A stretch of DNA of 64,000 nt from Pectinophora gossypiella. Lineage: Eukaryota > Arthropoda > Insecta > Lepidoptera > Gelechiidae. The number at the start of each line of letters is the position of its first letter. Position 1 is the stretch's first letter. The DNA lies in NCBI RefSeq assembly GCF_024362695.1, contig NW_026063249.1:434001-498000 (forward strand). Direction: 5' to 3'. The translations under genes and the position numbers were made by a program. Positions 19,690-30,900 of this stretch are shown in pieces. The notes beneath the pieces were generated by a model. It saw only the letters and a program-made list of their open reading frames with translations, ran no database searches and was not told the origin of the DNA.

Positions 19690-19835
19690 AGCCCGTTGGT
19701 CCCGGCTGCATTAGCAGTCGATAATATCCCCGCACTGGGCCCGCGTGACGGTTTAATGCCCGATCTCCCTATCCATCCATAGGGAAGGCCCGTGCCCCAG
19801 CAGTGGGGAAGTTAATGGGATGATGATGATGAATC
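19690..19835 (+). repeat. SINE/LINE 3' fragment with GATGATGATG tail
   Basis: Contains gttggtcccggctgcattag and ggcccgtgccccagcagtgg followed by gggatgatgatgatga, the standard 3' end of moth retroelements that share the CAGCAGTGG tail and (GATGAT)n terminus. No coding remnant. Confidence 0.75.
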
Positions 19836-20044
19836 GTAGTCCAGTGAAATGCTATTATGCGTTTTTTTTGGTGTATTTTTGACTTGGCATGGTTGCAATG
19901 ACCAAAAATCAAAAACAATAAAACGAAAATGGTTACAATATTTTGCATATAAAAAGGCAATTTCGGTTCAATGACTGCGATCATTTCACATACTTTAAGT
20001 AATCAATAGAATAAGCTTAGCGACTCAAAGATAAATTATAAAAT

Positions 20045-20812
20045 GCTAATATAATAAAAATAGGTAAAAAAACTTTTTAAGTTAAACGGTTTTATGTTAA
20101 ACATACATTGCAATGTTTAAGCTAAATGTACTAAAAACAAAAAAATAATAAAATAGATACAGTCGTGGGAATTATAAACATATGCATAGACTAGACTAAA
20201 ATAAAACCGTGGGGCACGTCAATTGTCTACAAATTATCGACTTAATGTGCGATAGAAGAATCGTTTAATTCGTCGTTAGGCAGTTGGCCCGCAGACGGTG
20301 AGGAAATTACTTACTATTTTCTTGCTCATGGAAATTCCAATAGTTTTACACTCCATGTAAATAAAAGAGATGTTTCAACTAGTTTATCGTTGGATATTCA
20401 CACTGCTGGCTGGCGAGGAATCGTTTCACTGCTCGTAGTTTGTCTTTAATCGACAAAACATATGATAAAAGTACTACTCGCTCACCACTATGAAACCCTA
20501 AAACTCGCTTATAATCGAGCTTGCTAGCTTGTTTCCACATTCTAGCCCTACTTATCACACGTCCATCGTTGTCGGTTGAACAACTGCCTAATTATAGTGT
20601 AACATTACAAAACAAACATTTTAATCAACGATTGTAGACAATTGACGTGCCCCACGGTTTTATTTTAGTCTAGTCTATGCATATGTTTATAATTCCCACG
20701 ATTGTATCTATTTTATTATTTTTTTGTTTTTAGTACATTTAGCTTAAACATTGCAATGTATGTTTAACATAAAACCGTTTAACTTAAAAAGTTTTTTTAC
20801 CTATTTTTATTT
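20045..20812. repeat. Long inverted repeat (about 190-bp arms, 390-bp centre)
   Basis: The left arm (about 20056-20240: aaaaataggtaaaaaaact ... cgtggggcacgtcaattg) reappears reverse-complemented at about 20630-20810 (caattgacgtgccccacgg ... ttacctatttttat). The few differences include a tcg/ttg variation. The centre has no ORF. This resembles a foldback or long-TIR MITE. Confidence 0.85.
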
Positions 20813-20820
20813 TCTAGTTT

Positions 20821-21084
20821 TTAGTTTTTATTTCGCATTCTGTTTAATTCATTTAGTGCTTCATTATTGCAAGGTTTCGTGCCCGTTAGTTTATTGCAGT
20901 CCAACTCTTCTATACGTAGTCCCTGCAAAGATCTTACTCTACTAAGAGCCACGTAGGCTTGACCTTCTTCAAACAGTTTCGCACCTAAGTATACGACTGC
21001 GTGATCCACAGTGCTGCCCTGCATTTTATGTATTGTAGAAGCCCATGATAGTATTAAAGGCAACATTCTTCTTTCAGCCGTCAT
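20821..21084 (-). pseudogene. C-terminal fragment of a Helitron-type PIF1 helicase
   Basis: The minus-strand frame reads MLPLILSWASTIHKMQGSTV, then YLGAKLFEEGQAYVALSRVR and ends in a short basic tail. WAxTIHKxQGxT followed by GQxYVALSRV are the last helicase motifs (V and VI) of PIF1-family enzymes, and this wording is typical of the helicase half of RepHel proteins in Helitrons. Only about 88 residues remain; the Rep domain and motifs I-IV are absent. It abuts a long inverted repeat on one side and the tandem array on the other, so it may be a captured piece of the element that seeded the array. Confidence 0.8.
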
Positions 21085-21109
21085 CCCAGATTCAATTTCT
21101 AAATTTTAA

Positions 21110-24100
21110 TCTTATTATTATACGCCATTTAGTGGCTGCGCCCATCTTAAATATTGAGGTTATATAGTGCACTGTATTCTTCTTGTCAAGCCCTTTTATT
21201 TGATACCCATATTGGTGGGATTGATAAAAAATTGTTATAAGCCATTTGGTAGCGGCGGCCATCTTAGATTTCAATTTTGCATAGTAAATTGTATTCTACT
21301 TGTTGAGACCTTTCATTTGATACTCATGTTGATGGGATTGATAAAACCTAAGTTATCCGCCATTTTGTAGAGGCCGCCATCTTGGATTTTAATTTTATAT
21401 AGTACATTGTATTCTACTGGTTGAGCACTTTCATTTGATACCCATATTGATAGGATTGATAAAACCTACGTTATCCGCCATTTTGTAGCGGCCGCCATCT
21501 TGGATTTAATTTTTTTTAGTATATTGTATTCTGCTTGTTGAGCCCTTTCATTTGATACCCATATTGATGGGATTGATAAAACCTACGTTATCCGACGGAT
21601 TGATAAAACCTACGTTATCCGCCATTTTGTAGCGGCCGCCATCTTGGATTTAATTTTTTTTAGTATATTGTATTCTGCTTGTTGAGCCCTTTCATTTGAT
21701 ACTCATATTGATGGGATTGATAAAACCTACGTTATCCGCCATTTTGTAGCGGCCGCCATCTTGGATTTATAATGATAATGAATAAACATAATTGTATTGT
21801 CACTAAAATCCAAAGTGTATACAAAATTTCAGATTAATCGGTTGACAGGAAGAGGGTGAAATTTGAATTACTAAATTTGACCCAAGAATAAATAAAACAA
21901 ACGGGGTGAGCTAAATATAAAACCGTTTAATTTTGCATAGTAAATTGTATTCTACTTGTTGAGACCTTTCATTTGATACTCATGTTGATGGGATTGATAA
22001 AACCTAAGTTATCCGCCATTTTGTAGAGGCCGCCATCTTGGATTTTAATTTTATATAGTACATTGTATTCTACTGGTTGAGCACTTTCATTTGATACCCA
22101 TATTGATAGGATTGATAAAACCTACGTTATCCGCCATTTTGTAGCGGCCGCCATCTTGGATTTAATTTTTTTTTAGTATATTGTATTCTGCTTGTTGAGC
22201 CCTTTCATTTGATACCTATATTGATGGGATTGATAAAACCTACGTTATCCGCCATTTTGTAGCGGCCGCCATCTTGGATTTTTTTTTTTTAGTATATTGT
22301 ATTCTGCTTGTTGAGCCCTTTCATTTGATACCCATATTGATGGGATTGATAAAACCTACGTTATCCGCCATTTTGTAGCGGCCGCCATCTTGGATTTAAA
22401 TTTTTTTAGTATATTGTATTCTGCTTGTTGAGCCCTTTCATTTGATACTCATATTGATAGGATTGATAAAACCTACGTTATCCGCCATTTTGTAGCGGCC
22501 GCCATCTTGGATTTATAATGATAATGAATAAACATAACTGTATTGTCACCAAAATCCAAAGTGTATACAAAATTTCAGATTAATCGGTTGACAGGAAGAG
22601 GGTGAAATTTGAATTACTAAATTTGACCCAAGAATAAAACAAACGGGGTGAGCTAAATATAAAACCGTTTAATTTTGCATAGTAAATTGTATTCTACTTG
22701 TTGAGACCTTTCATTTGATACCCATGTTGATGGGATTGATAAAACCTAAGTTATCCGCCATTTTGTAGAGGCCGCCATCTTGGATTTAATTTTTTTTTAG
22801 TATATTGTATTCTGCTTGTTGAGCCCTTTCATTTGATACCCATATTGATGGGATTGATAAAACCTACGTTATCCGCCATTTTGTAGCGGCCGCCATCTTG
22901 GATTTAATTTTTTTTAGTATATTGTATTCTGCTTGTTGAGCCCTTTCATTTGATACTCATATTGATAGGATTGATAAAACCTACGTTATCCGCCATTTTG
23001 TAGCGGCCGCCATCTTGGATTTATAATGATAATGAATAAACATAACTGTATTGTCACCAAAATCCAAAGTGTATACAAAATTTCAGATTAATCGGTTGAC
23101 AGGAAGAGGGTGAAATTTGAATTACTAAATTTGACCCAAGAATAAAACAAACGGGGTGAGCTAAATATAAAACCGTTTAATTTTGCATAGTAAATTGTAT
23201 TCTACTTGTTGAGACCTTTCATTTGATACCCATGTTGATGGGATTGATAAAACCTAAGTTATCCGCCATTTTGTAGAGGCCGCCATCTTGGATTTAATTT
23301 TTTTTTAGTATATTGTATTCTGCTTGTTGAGCCCTTTCATTTGATACCCATATTGATGGGATTGATAAAACCTACGTTATCCGACGGATTGATAAAACCT
23401 ACGTTATCCGCCATTTTGTAGCGGCCGCCATCTTGGATTTAATTTTTTTTAGTATATTGTATTCTGCTTGTTGAGCCCTTTCATTTTGATACTCATATTG
23501 ATAGGATTGATAAAACCTACGTTATCCGCCATTTTGTAGCGGCCGCCATCTTGGATTTAATTTTTTTTAGTATATTGTATTCTGCTTGTTGAGCCCTTTC
23601 ATTTGATACCCATATTGATGGGATTGATAAAACCTACGTTATCCGACGGATTGATAAAACCTACGTTATCCGCCATTTTGTAGCGGCCGCCATCTTGGAT
23701 TCAAATTTTTTTAGTATATTGTATTCTGCTTGTTGAGCCCTTTCATTTGATACTCATATTGATGGGATTGATAAAACCTACGTTATCCGCCATTTTGTAG
23801 CGGCCGCCATCTTGGATTTATAATGATAATGAATAAACATAACTGTATTGTCACCAAAATCCAAAGTGTATACAAAATTTCAGATTAATCGGTTGACAGG
23901 AAGAGGGTGAAATTTGAATTACTAAATTTGACCCAAGAATAAATAAAACAAACGGGGTGAGCTAAATATAAAACCGTTTAATTTTGCATAGTAAATTGTA
24001 TTCTACTTGTTGAGACCTTTCATTTGATACCCATGTTGATGGGATTGATAAAACCTAAGTTATCCGCCATTTTGTAGAGGCCGCCATCTTGGATTTAATT

Positions 24101-24640
24101 TTTTTTTAGTATATTGTATTCTGCTTGTTGAGCCCTTTCATTTGATACCCATATTGATGGGATTGATAAAACCTACGTTATCCGACGGATTGATAAAACC
24201 TACGTTATCCGCCATTTTGTAGCGGCCGCCATCTTGGATTTAATTTTTTTTAGTATATTGTATTCTGCTTGTTGAGCCCTTTCATTTTGATACTCATATT
24301 GATAGGATTGATAAAACCTACGTTATCCGCCATTTTGTAGCGGCCGCCATTTTCGATTTAATTTTTTTTTAGTATATTGTATTCTGCTTGTTGAGCCCTT
24401 TCATTTGATACCCATATTGATGGGATTGATAAAACCTACGTTATCCGCCATTTTGTAGCGGCCGCCATCTTGGATTTATAATGATAATGAATAAACATAA
24501 TTGTATTGTCACCAAAATCCAAAGTGTATACAAAATTTCAGATTAATCGGTTGACAGGAAGAGGGTGAAATTTGAATTACTAAATTTGACCCAAGAATAA
24601 AACAAACGGGGTGAGCTAAATAAAACCGTTTAAAAATAGA
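21110..24640. repeat. Higher-order tandem repeat array in an RCC2 intron
   Basis: The basic unit of about 110 bp reads ttgagccctttcatttgata, cattgatgggattgataaaa, acgttatccgccattttgta, gcggccgccatcttggattt plus a T-rich linker. Units are organised into larger blocks, each closed by a roughly 165-bp linker (ataatgataatgaataaaca ... gacaggaagagggtgaaatt ... aacggggtgagctaaat). Linkers start at about 21768, 22513, 23019, 23818 and 24477. A small slippage duplication (gacggattgataaaacctac) recurs at least four times. The units near 21110-21300 are more divergent, so the array grew from that side. All frames are closed by stops. Confidence 0.9.
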
Positions 24641-25288
24641 ACCCAGTTTGAAGTCGTAAGACCGTATGTCGTTTTAAAATACGTTGTTGTAACTATTAAG
24701 GTTGATCAAAAAATCGATTTCATTTTTTTTTTTTTGACTGGTAAACAAATTTCGATTAATAATTACATAACATGGAGTACGCTTTTGACGTTTATTGATG
24801 ACGTCATACAAATTTTAACGTTTTTGACGTTACGTCAAAACGACGCATTCCGGAATTAATAAATCTTGTGAAATTAGTTTGGTGGTTGCCCGAATAAGTC
24901 AATCAATAATATCGCGGTTATTATCATATAATATCGGGAGTCTCATATCCCTATTTCAAACGCGGTAAGAACCCGTTATTATGTGTTTTAATTAGGCATA
25001 GTCTATTCACTTAATGTCATTGTCATATTGATTAAAGATATTTTGGTTGACATTGGCAACACTAGTTGCCAATAAAAAAACTTAAGAAAGAAAAGGGAAG
25101 TGGAATTTTTCAACCATCACGGTTGCTTTTGGATTATTTTCATTTTTTAAATGCTTACATTGCAAGTTGATTAGTACACAGTTACCTCTATTATTTAAAA
25201 CGCCGCTTATGCATTTATATTAAGCTTTGTAGATTTTTTTTTTATGAAGGGCAATACAGTTTTATGTATGCAGGTGTTAAGAGCTTAC
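24641..25288. other. Intron, no gene recognised
   Basis: AT-rich RCC2 intron. A stretch at about 24760-24850 (gacgtttattgatgacgtca and taacgtttttgacgttacgt) resembles 52015-52100, suggesting a low-copy dispersed repeat. Otherwise nothing identifiable. Confidence 0.5.
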
Positions 25289-25366
25289 CGTGCAAATCCT
25301 GTACTGGCTTGGGATACATGTTAGCCTCTCCAGTGCGCTTCGTTTGACCGAACAAGAAGAGGGCAC
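25289..25366 (-). CDS. RCC2: RCC2 homologue, 78-bp internal exon
   Basis: On the minus strand between acceptor gctacag|G and donor CACG|GTAAGC it encodes ALFLFGQTKRTGEANMYPKP followed by VQDLH. This corresponds to the RCC2 blade segment of the form G.LFFWG.T...GE..MYPK.VQDL. It completes a Gly codon left by the exon ending at 41578 and leaves one nucleotide for the exon at 19601. It is stranded between a 16.2-kb intron full of nested retroelements upstream and a 5.7-kb intron with a tandem array downstream. Confidence 0.9.
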
Positions 25367-25543
25367 CTGTAGCAACACATACGATTGTTTACAACAATTT
25401 TTTTAATACTACTTATAAACATTAACTCGCTCTGAACCGGTACAAGTGCAGATGATGGTTACATTTTCATGCATAACATTTTGTGCTCAAAGATACACTT
25501 TCAGGGCTACGTTCCCCCATAATTATATATTTATTTATTATAT

Positions 25544-25714
25544 CGGTCCTGCGCTGCCCGCATCCAGCGGCTTTCCGCGACCTTCACCAGATCGTCGGTC
25601 CACCTTGTAGCGGGCCTACCCACAGCAGCACAGCTCGGCGCAGGACCGATCGTCGTGGAGATCCTTGGGGGAGGCCTATGCCCAGCAGTGGGCGTCGTAC
25701 GGCTGATGATGATG
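25544..25714. mobile_element. Twin-primed (5'-inverted) LINE 3' fragment with 11-bp target duplication
   Basis: The right half reads forward as a LINE C-terminus (AQDRSSWRSLGEAYAQQWAS then stop and a GATGATGATG tail). The left half encodes the adjoining upstream part (RPATRWTDDLVKVAESRWMR then AAQDR) on the opposite strand. The two halves meet within the shared AQDR codons. The insert is flanked by atttattatat at 25533-25543 and 25715-25725. This is the signature of twin priming during target-primed reverse transcription. Confidence 0.85.
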
Positions 25715-25725
25715 ATTTATTATAT

Positions 25726-26394
25726 AAAAAATATATACGAAACAGGGGAGCCGATTATAGGTTTCCACAAATAGACATAGTTTAAATCGGTCTGATAGCA
25801 TTAATCACACAATACTACACTACACACAAACACTACAAATAAGGTAAACAAACGTAAGCACTAAACTTATTAAAAACAAATGATACACAAAAAATATGTA
25901 AAAAATAATAATAACTAACAATTCGCTATCCCATGCCGGAATAAAGCATGCTGAATTAAAATAACCTATTTAAAAATAAAAGTAAAGAAAAAAATGTCTG
26001 CAGTAAAAACAAAACAACGTAGATTCAACGTTATGACGCTATTAGATGGCGCTGTCCAGATTCAACATGATAATCACCTATTTTTCAAAAATACAACGTA
26101 TTGGCAGAAGCATAATAATAGGTGGGTGTAATAAAAAGGGTCATCATTTACAGCCAAAAACAAAGATAAAAGATGAATCTGTCTGTTATCCATGAAATGA
26201 GAAGGTTAAACGAAGGAAACTCTTACAGTGCCATCTATATTGTTTTTGAGGATCGTAGTCTGGAAAGTCCCTAATTCAGGTATTAAATCTTAGCATGCAC
26301 ATAATTTACACAATTTATGACGTATAATGAAGCAGGTGGAAGAAAAAACCGAACAGGGCCCCAGATTTTCTTAAATTACAGTTTCCTAGATCAA
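25726..26394. other. Intron, no gene recognised
   Basis: AT-rich RCC2 intron between the exon at 25289-25366 and element B. Scattered short ORFs only. Confidence 0.5.
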
Positions 26395-26800
26395 AGATTA
26401 ATTATGAAATTTTTATTACTAAATAAAGACAGATCTAAAGGTGACTGACAATAGAGATTCTTTATTCTATTTAACTTATTTCTGAATTTTAATAAAGAAA
26501 AATTTAATAATACGTACGACATTTTGTCACGTATTTCCATGACTTCACAGGTTGCTTTTTCATACAAATTCCATAGTAATATCGGGTATTGACGTTTAGT
26601 AAAAAGTAACTGATTTGACCTCTGGGGTTAAAAAGGCCACATCGAAGCAATTCATCTAAGAAAGCAATGTTGCAATTTGACATTTGCACATATAAAAGTA
26701 AGTGCGCAGTGCAAACAAACAAATAGCAATATTGGTTTCTTAGATGAGTTGCTTCGATGTGGCCATTTTAACCCCCCAGTTGGAAACTAGCCTATTGTAG
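26395..26800 (+). repeat. Dispersed repeat family copy, split by a small MITE
   Basis: Blocks aaattatgaaatttttattact, taataaagaaaaatttaata, tgacgtttagtaaaaagtaa and ggaaactagcctatt recur at 53785-54052. A shorter piece lies at 42215-42303. Here the sequence after tgatttgac is interrupted by a 158-bp inverted-repeat element that the 54.0-kb copy lacks. Confidence 0.8.
26622..26779. mobile_element. 158-bp MITE with about 45-bp terminal inverted repeats
   Basis: The left end ctggggttaaaaaggccaca...atcgaagcaattcatctaag is mirrored by the right end cttagatgagttgcttcgat...ggccattttaaccccccag. It sits inside a dispersed repeat whose other copy (near 54021) is uninterrupted. A related lone end occurs at about 47580-47630. 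No coding capacity, so it depends on another transposase. Confidence 0.8.
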
Positions 26801-26804
26801 TATG

Positions 26805-26939
26805 TGTTATGTCGGGAATTAGGGAGCTCCAAATAAAACCAACATTTCGTAACACCGTTATAATCGAAACTGGCTCTTGCAGACTACCTACATAATACGT
26901 TATATTATAAAAGATAATTAACCTAATACCTACATTACA
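26805..26939 (-). repeat. Element B 3' LTR
   Basis: 135 bp, plus-strand ends tgttatgtcggg and ctacattaca. It differs from the 5' LTR at one base. It is preceded on the coding strand by a purine-rich tract. Confidence 0.93.
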
Positions 26940-27023
26940 CCTCCACCCTTATTCTAATATCTATATTAAAATACTCCTTACTAACGAATCTTACAAAATC
27001 ATCTTGAAAGTCCTCTACAGTAC

Positions 27024-27194
27024 TGTGACGTACTGCCTTAGGTACCGTTGATAGGGGGTATTACAAACAAGTAATATTTATTTGTCAATGTCGGGGAAGA
27101 CACACGTCCGCTGCGTACGGCTGCTCGATGGCATCTCCCCGCGCGCCGCGTGTGTCCCTCGCATTATATTTATTTATTAATCATAAACATTACA
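27024..27194 (-). repeat. Element A 3' LTR
   Basis: 171 bp, plus-strand ends tgtgacgtactg and aaacattaca, identical to the copy at 32172-32342. On the coding strand it follows a polypurine tract (complement of 27195-27209). It contains a GC-rich core (ccgcgcgccgcgtgtgtccc) and an AT-rich run. Confidence 0.95.
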
Positions 27195-27285
27195 CCTCTC
27201 TTTTTTCCTAAAAATTAAATTGTATTTCTAAAATTTTAAACAATAAATAATCTTTCAAAGTTAACTCTAATCAACTAGCTTTCAA

Positions 27286-27978
27286 CTACAACTCTTCATT
27301 TGGGAGGTTTTCCGTTTCTTTTGCTTCCTCTGTAATCTCTTCCAGTTCTTCATTTTTGTCCTTCTCTGAATCACATATGCGCCATTTTCCTTCTACTCTC
27401 TTTAAATGAATTATATTTCTTTTATATTGCTGCCCTGTTTCATCATTCTTGACATCGTATTCAGATCCATTAGAGCTGATTATTGTGTGGGGTACTGCAC
27501 TAAACTGGCTGGTAAGTTTATTCTCTTTGATTAAGTTTTTAACATATACTTTGTCTCCGATAAACAACTCATTTTCACCTGATTTCCTTTTTAAATCTGC
27601 ATATCTTTTCCCCTTCTCTTTCATTTCTGTATCACGATCTCTGATTTCTAAATCATTTGAGGGCACGCCTAATTCTAGTGATGGAATTTTATCTCTAAAT
27701 TTCCTGCAAAAGAAAATTTCAGAAGGTGTTTTCCCTGTTGTTGTATGGGGTGTACTGTTGTACATTATGAGATAATCAAGAAGATCATTTTGCCAATCAG
27801 ATTTTAAACTTTGACTAATCCTAAGCCTTTTAAGGATATCCCTATTTTGGCGTTCCACCTCGCCATTTTGCTGAGGAGTATAAGGTGTAGTATGAAATAT
27901 TTTAATTCCTAACTCTGCGCAAAATAATTTAAACTCATCACTAATAAACTGTCTACCGTTATCAGCGGTAATGGTCAA
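27286..27978 (-). CDS. Element A integrase, C-terminal two-thirds (shifted frame)
   Basis: On the minus strand this frame holds the second catalytic Asp (TADNGRQF) and the Glu (NGEVERQNRDIL) of the DDE integrase core. A chromatin-binding-type C-terminal region follows (NELFIGDKVYVKNLIKEN, then HLKRVEGKWRI) and an acidic Glu-rich tail. It is the continuation of the gag-pol frame ending at 27962, displaced by one base. It has no start of its own; the ORF begins only because of the shift. Whether the shift is a mutation or programmed is discussed with the upstream ORF. Confidence 0.9.
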   Translation of the reverse strand: MTITADNGRQFISDEFKLFCAELGIKIFHTTPYTPQQNGEVERQNRDILKRLRISQSLKSDWQNDLLDYLIMYNSTPHTTTGKTPSEIFFCRKFRDKIPSLELGVPSNDLEIRDRDTEMKEKGKRYADLKRKSGENELFIGDKVYVKNLIKENKLTSQFSAVPHTIISSNGSEYDVKNDETGQQYKRNIIHLKRVEGKWRICDSEKDKNEELEEITEEAKETENLPNEEL

Positions 27979-30900
27979 TGGGGAACCTAATCTTGAGAAA
28001 ATTTCTTTTAAATTTTTTATAAGTAGTGTCTTTAGCAGTGATTGATTTCATAATTTTTATTTCTTTATACCGGCTGTAGTAGTCAATTACCACGAATAAA
28101 TAATGACCGGAAGGTAGAGGACCCAAAAAGTCAATTGCTATCTCTTGCCATGGCTGAGAAAGTAAGTCGCGCCGCTTTAAAGGCAAAGGTGGATTACCGG
28201 CAGACACTAAAGTACAGCCCTTACAGCTTTTCACCTTACTTTCTGCATCCCTTTCTATCTTAGGCCACCAAACTTTTGTTCGCAACCAACCCTTCAAAGC
28301 TACTATGCCCGGATGGCCTTCATGTGCAGCATCTACTACTTGTTGTCTTAGTTTTAAAGGTATTACGATTTTATCGCCACGAAGTAGAAGACCCTCATAC
28401 GTCCACAGTTCTGGTTGGAAAATTTTATAGTTATTTACGCGGCAATCCCAAATATTTGTGTTTAATGCTTTTAATATTAGCTGAGTTTCTTCATCTGTCT
28501 GAGAGGCTTCTACCAACGCACGCATTTGTAAGGCTACAGGTCGCGCATGTTCGACAATTTGGTGAATATGGTACTCGTCATCAAAAGATGAGGATTTAGT
28601 TTCTATGCATAATCGCGATAATGGATCCGCTATATTGACTTTACCCGGTCGATATACAACTCTGAAATTGTAGGATTGTAGCCGCAAGACCCATCGCTCA
28701 ATTCTTGCGGATGGCTTAGATCGCGGCCCAAAAATCACTTCCAGCGGTTTATGGTCTGTCACGAGGTCGAAGCTTTCTTTCCCATACAAATACATGTGAA
28801 AGTGTTCCACTACCCATACTAAAGCTAAGGCCTCTTTCTCGGTTTGGCAGTAACGCTTCTCGACTTCAGACAGACTCTTGTTGCCGTAAGCGATTACACG
28901 AGGCCCTGTCGAACCGATTTGCACTAGAACTGCCCCCAGCCCTACAGGACTCGCATCGGCCATGACCTGAGTCTTTGCAGTGGGATCGTAAAAACCAAGA
29001 GATTTTACATTCTTAAGACAAGATTTTAATTCAGTGAACGCGTGAGACTGGTCTGATTTCCAATATTTTGATACGTCTGACTTTTGGCCAAGTTTTAAGG
29101 AAAGTAGTCTGCGAATGGGTTCGGTTAGTGTTGAAAAATTTGGAATCCATTTATTAACATAATTTACCAATCCTAAAAAGCTTTGAATTTCTTCTACTGT
29201 CTTTGGGGGTCTAAAGGTTTCAATTACTTTGACATAACTATCCAGTGGTTTTATTCCTTCGCTAGATAGTTCATGACCTAAAAAACTTATGCGCTTGACA
29301 TTCATTATGTATTTCTCCTGATTAAGGAGCACATTTGCATTTTTCAAAACACGCAGAACGTGGTTGAGCCTTTCGCGGTGCTCTAATTCATCCTTGCCGA
29401 ACACAACTATGTCATCAATAAAGTTTACCACGCCTTGACATTTAGATAATAATCTTTCCAATGTTTTTTGAAAAAGCTCCGGAGCACATGAGATACCGAA
29501 CATGAGTCTCTTATAGCGAAATAAACCACGGTTTGTAATAAAGGTCGTTATGTCTCGACTCTCTTCGGCAATCTCAATCTGATGAAATGCATCTTTAATG
29601 TCCAGCTTCGAGAAAATTTTAGCAGATCCGAATCGAGGTAGTAATTGATCCATAGTGGGGAGAGGGTGATTTTCTCTAATAATAGCCTTATTTGCGCACC
29701 TCATATCAACACATAGTCGAACATCTCCATTACTTTTTAAAACTGGAACAATGGGAGAAACCCAACCAGAAGGTTTATCAACGGGTTCTATAATATCAAG
29801 ATTAACTAGTTCATCGAGTTTTTTGTTAACTTTTTCCTCGATAGGAATTGGAACTCTGCGGTAGGGTTGGCTAACCGGCAAAACTGTTTTGTCAATGGAA
29901 ATGTCCAACTGCATGTCTTTGAACTTCGGGAATGTACATTCATCACTTACCGAGTTAATATTATTAATTCCTAATTTGAGAACCTTGAGTGCAATGGCAG
30001 TATCTTTGCCCAAAAGGTCACGGTTGCCGTCCTTGATGACATAAAATATATCTTTTTTCGACTCTGGTCCTAAAGATATCTGCGCTTCAAATGAACCTAG
30101 GACTGTCAAAGGTTTGTCACTGCCATAAGCCATAAACGTTTTATTTGGGTTGGCAATCTGATTTGTAACCTGAATACCCTGTTTTTTAAGTTGTATCCAA
30201 GTTTTGTCACTAATTATATTTGAAATGCTACCCGAATCAATATGAAGCTCTAAATTGACACCTCCAATATAGCAATTAACCTTAGTATCATCATCCATAT
30301 AGAATATATAGTTTATGTTTTGTGACGTTACATCAGGATTAGAATGTGGCTTAAATGTCGCATTATTATTGGTCAGATCAGCTCTTGATCTCTTAGCAGA
30401 ATGCTTATTGTCATTGAAATTAGTATTTTTTCTCTTGCTAGCGCGAGTCCTGCATTGAGATTTAAAATGCCCAACATAGCCACATTTTAAACACTCTTTA
30501 TCTTTTGCTGGACAGTATTTGTCATTTTTGTGCTTCAGAGAACCACATCGAGAGCACTTCATGCCAGAATCATTATTTCTTTTTATCTCAATTTTATTTA
30601 TTGTTTGAGTACTATCACTAAAATCGGTTAATTGTCTTTGAACCGATTCGAGAAGGTTTGCCTCGGTAATAATTTTATCTAGAGTAACAGTGTCACCTAA
30701 CTTTAGTATTTTCTTGCGTAAATCATTTGACGCACATTTCTCTGTTATCTGATCAATTAAACTATCTTCTTCGTTACTGAATTTGCATTTTGAACTTTGT
30801 GTCCTCAGTCTTAAAACAAATTTCTCGAACTTCTCCCCTGCATCTTGCTTTAAAAGTCGAAATACATGACGCTCGTAAACTGAGCTTTGTTTGGGCATGA

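Noticed and set aside
21110..24640. CRISPR-like regular repeats
   Set aside because: Units are about 110 bp and directly contiguous with no unique spacers; no cas genes; the genome is eukaryotic.
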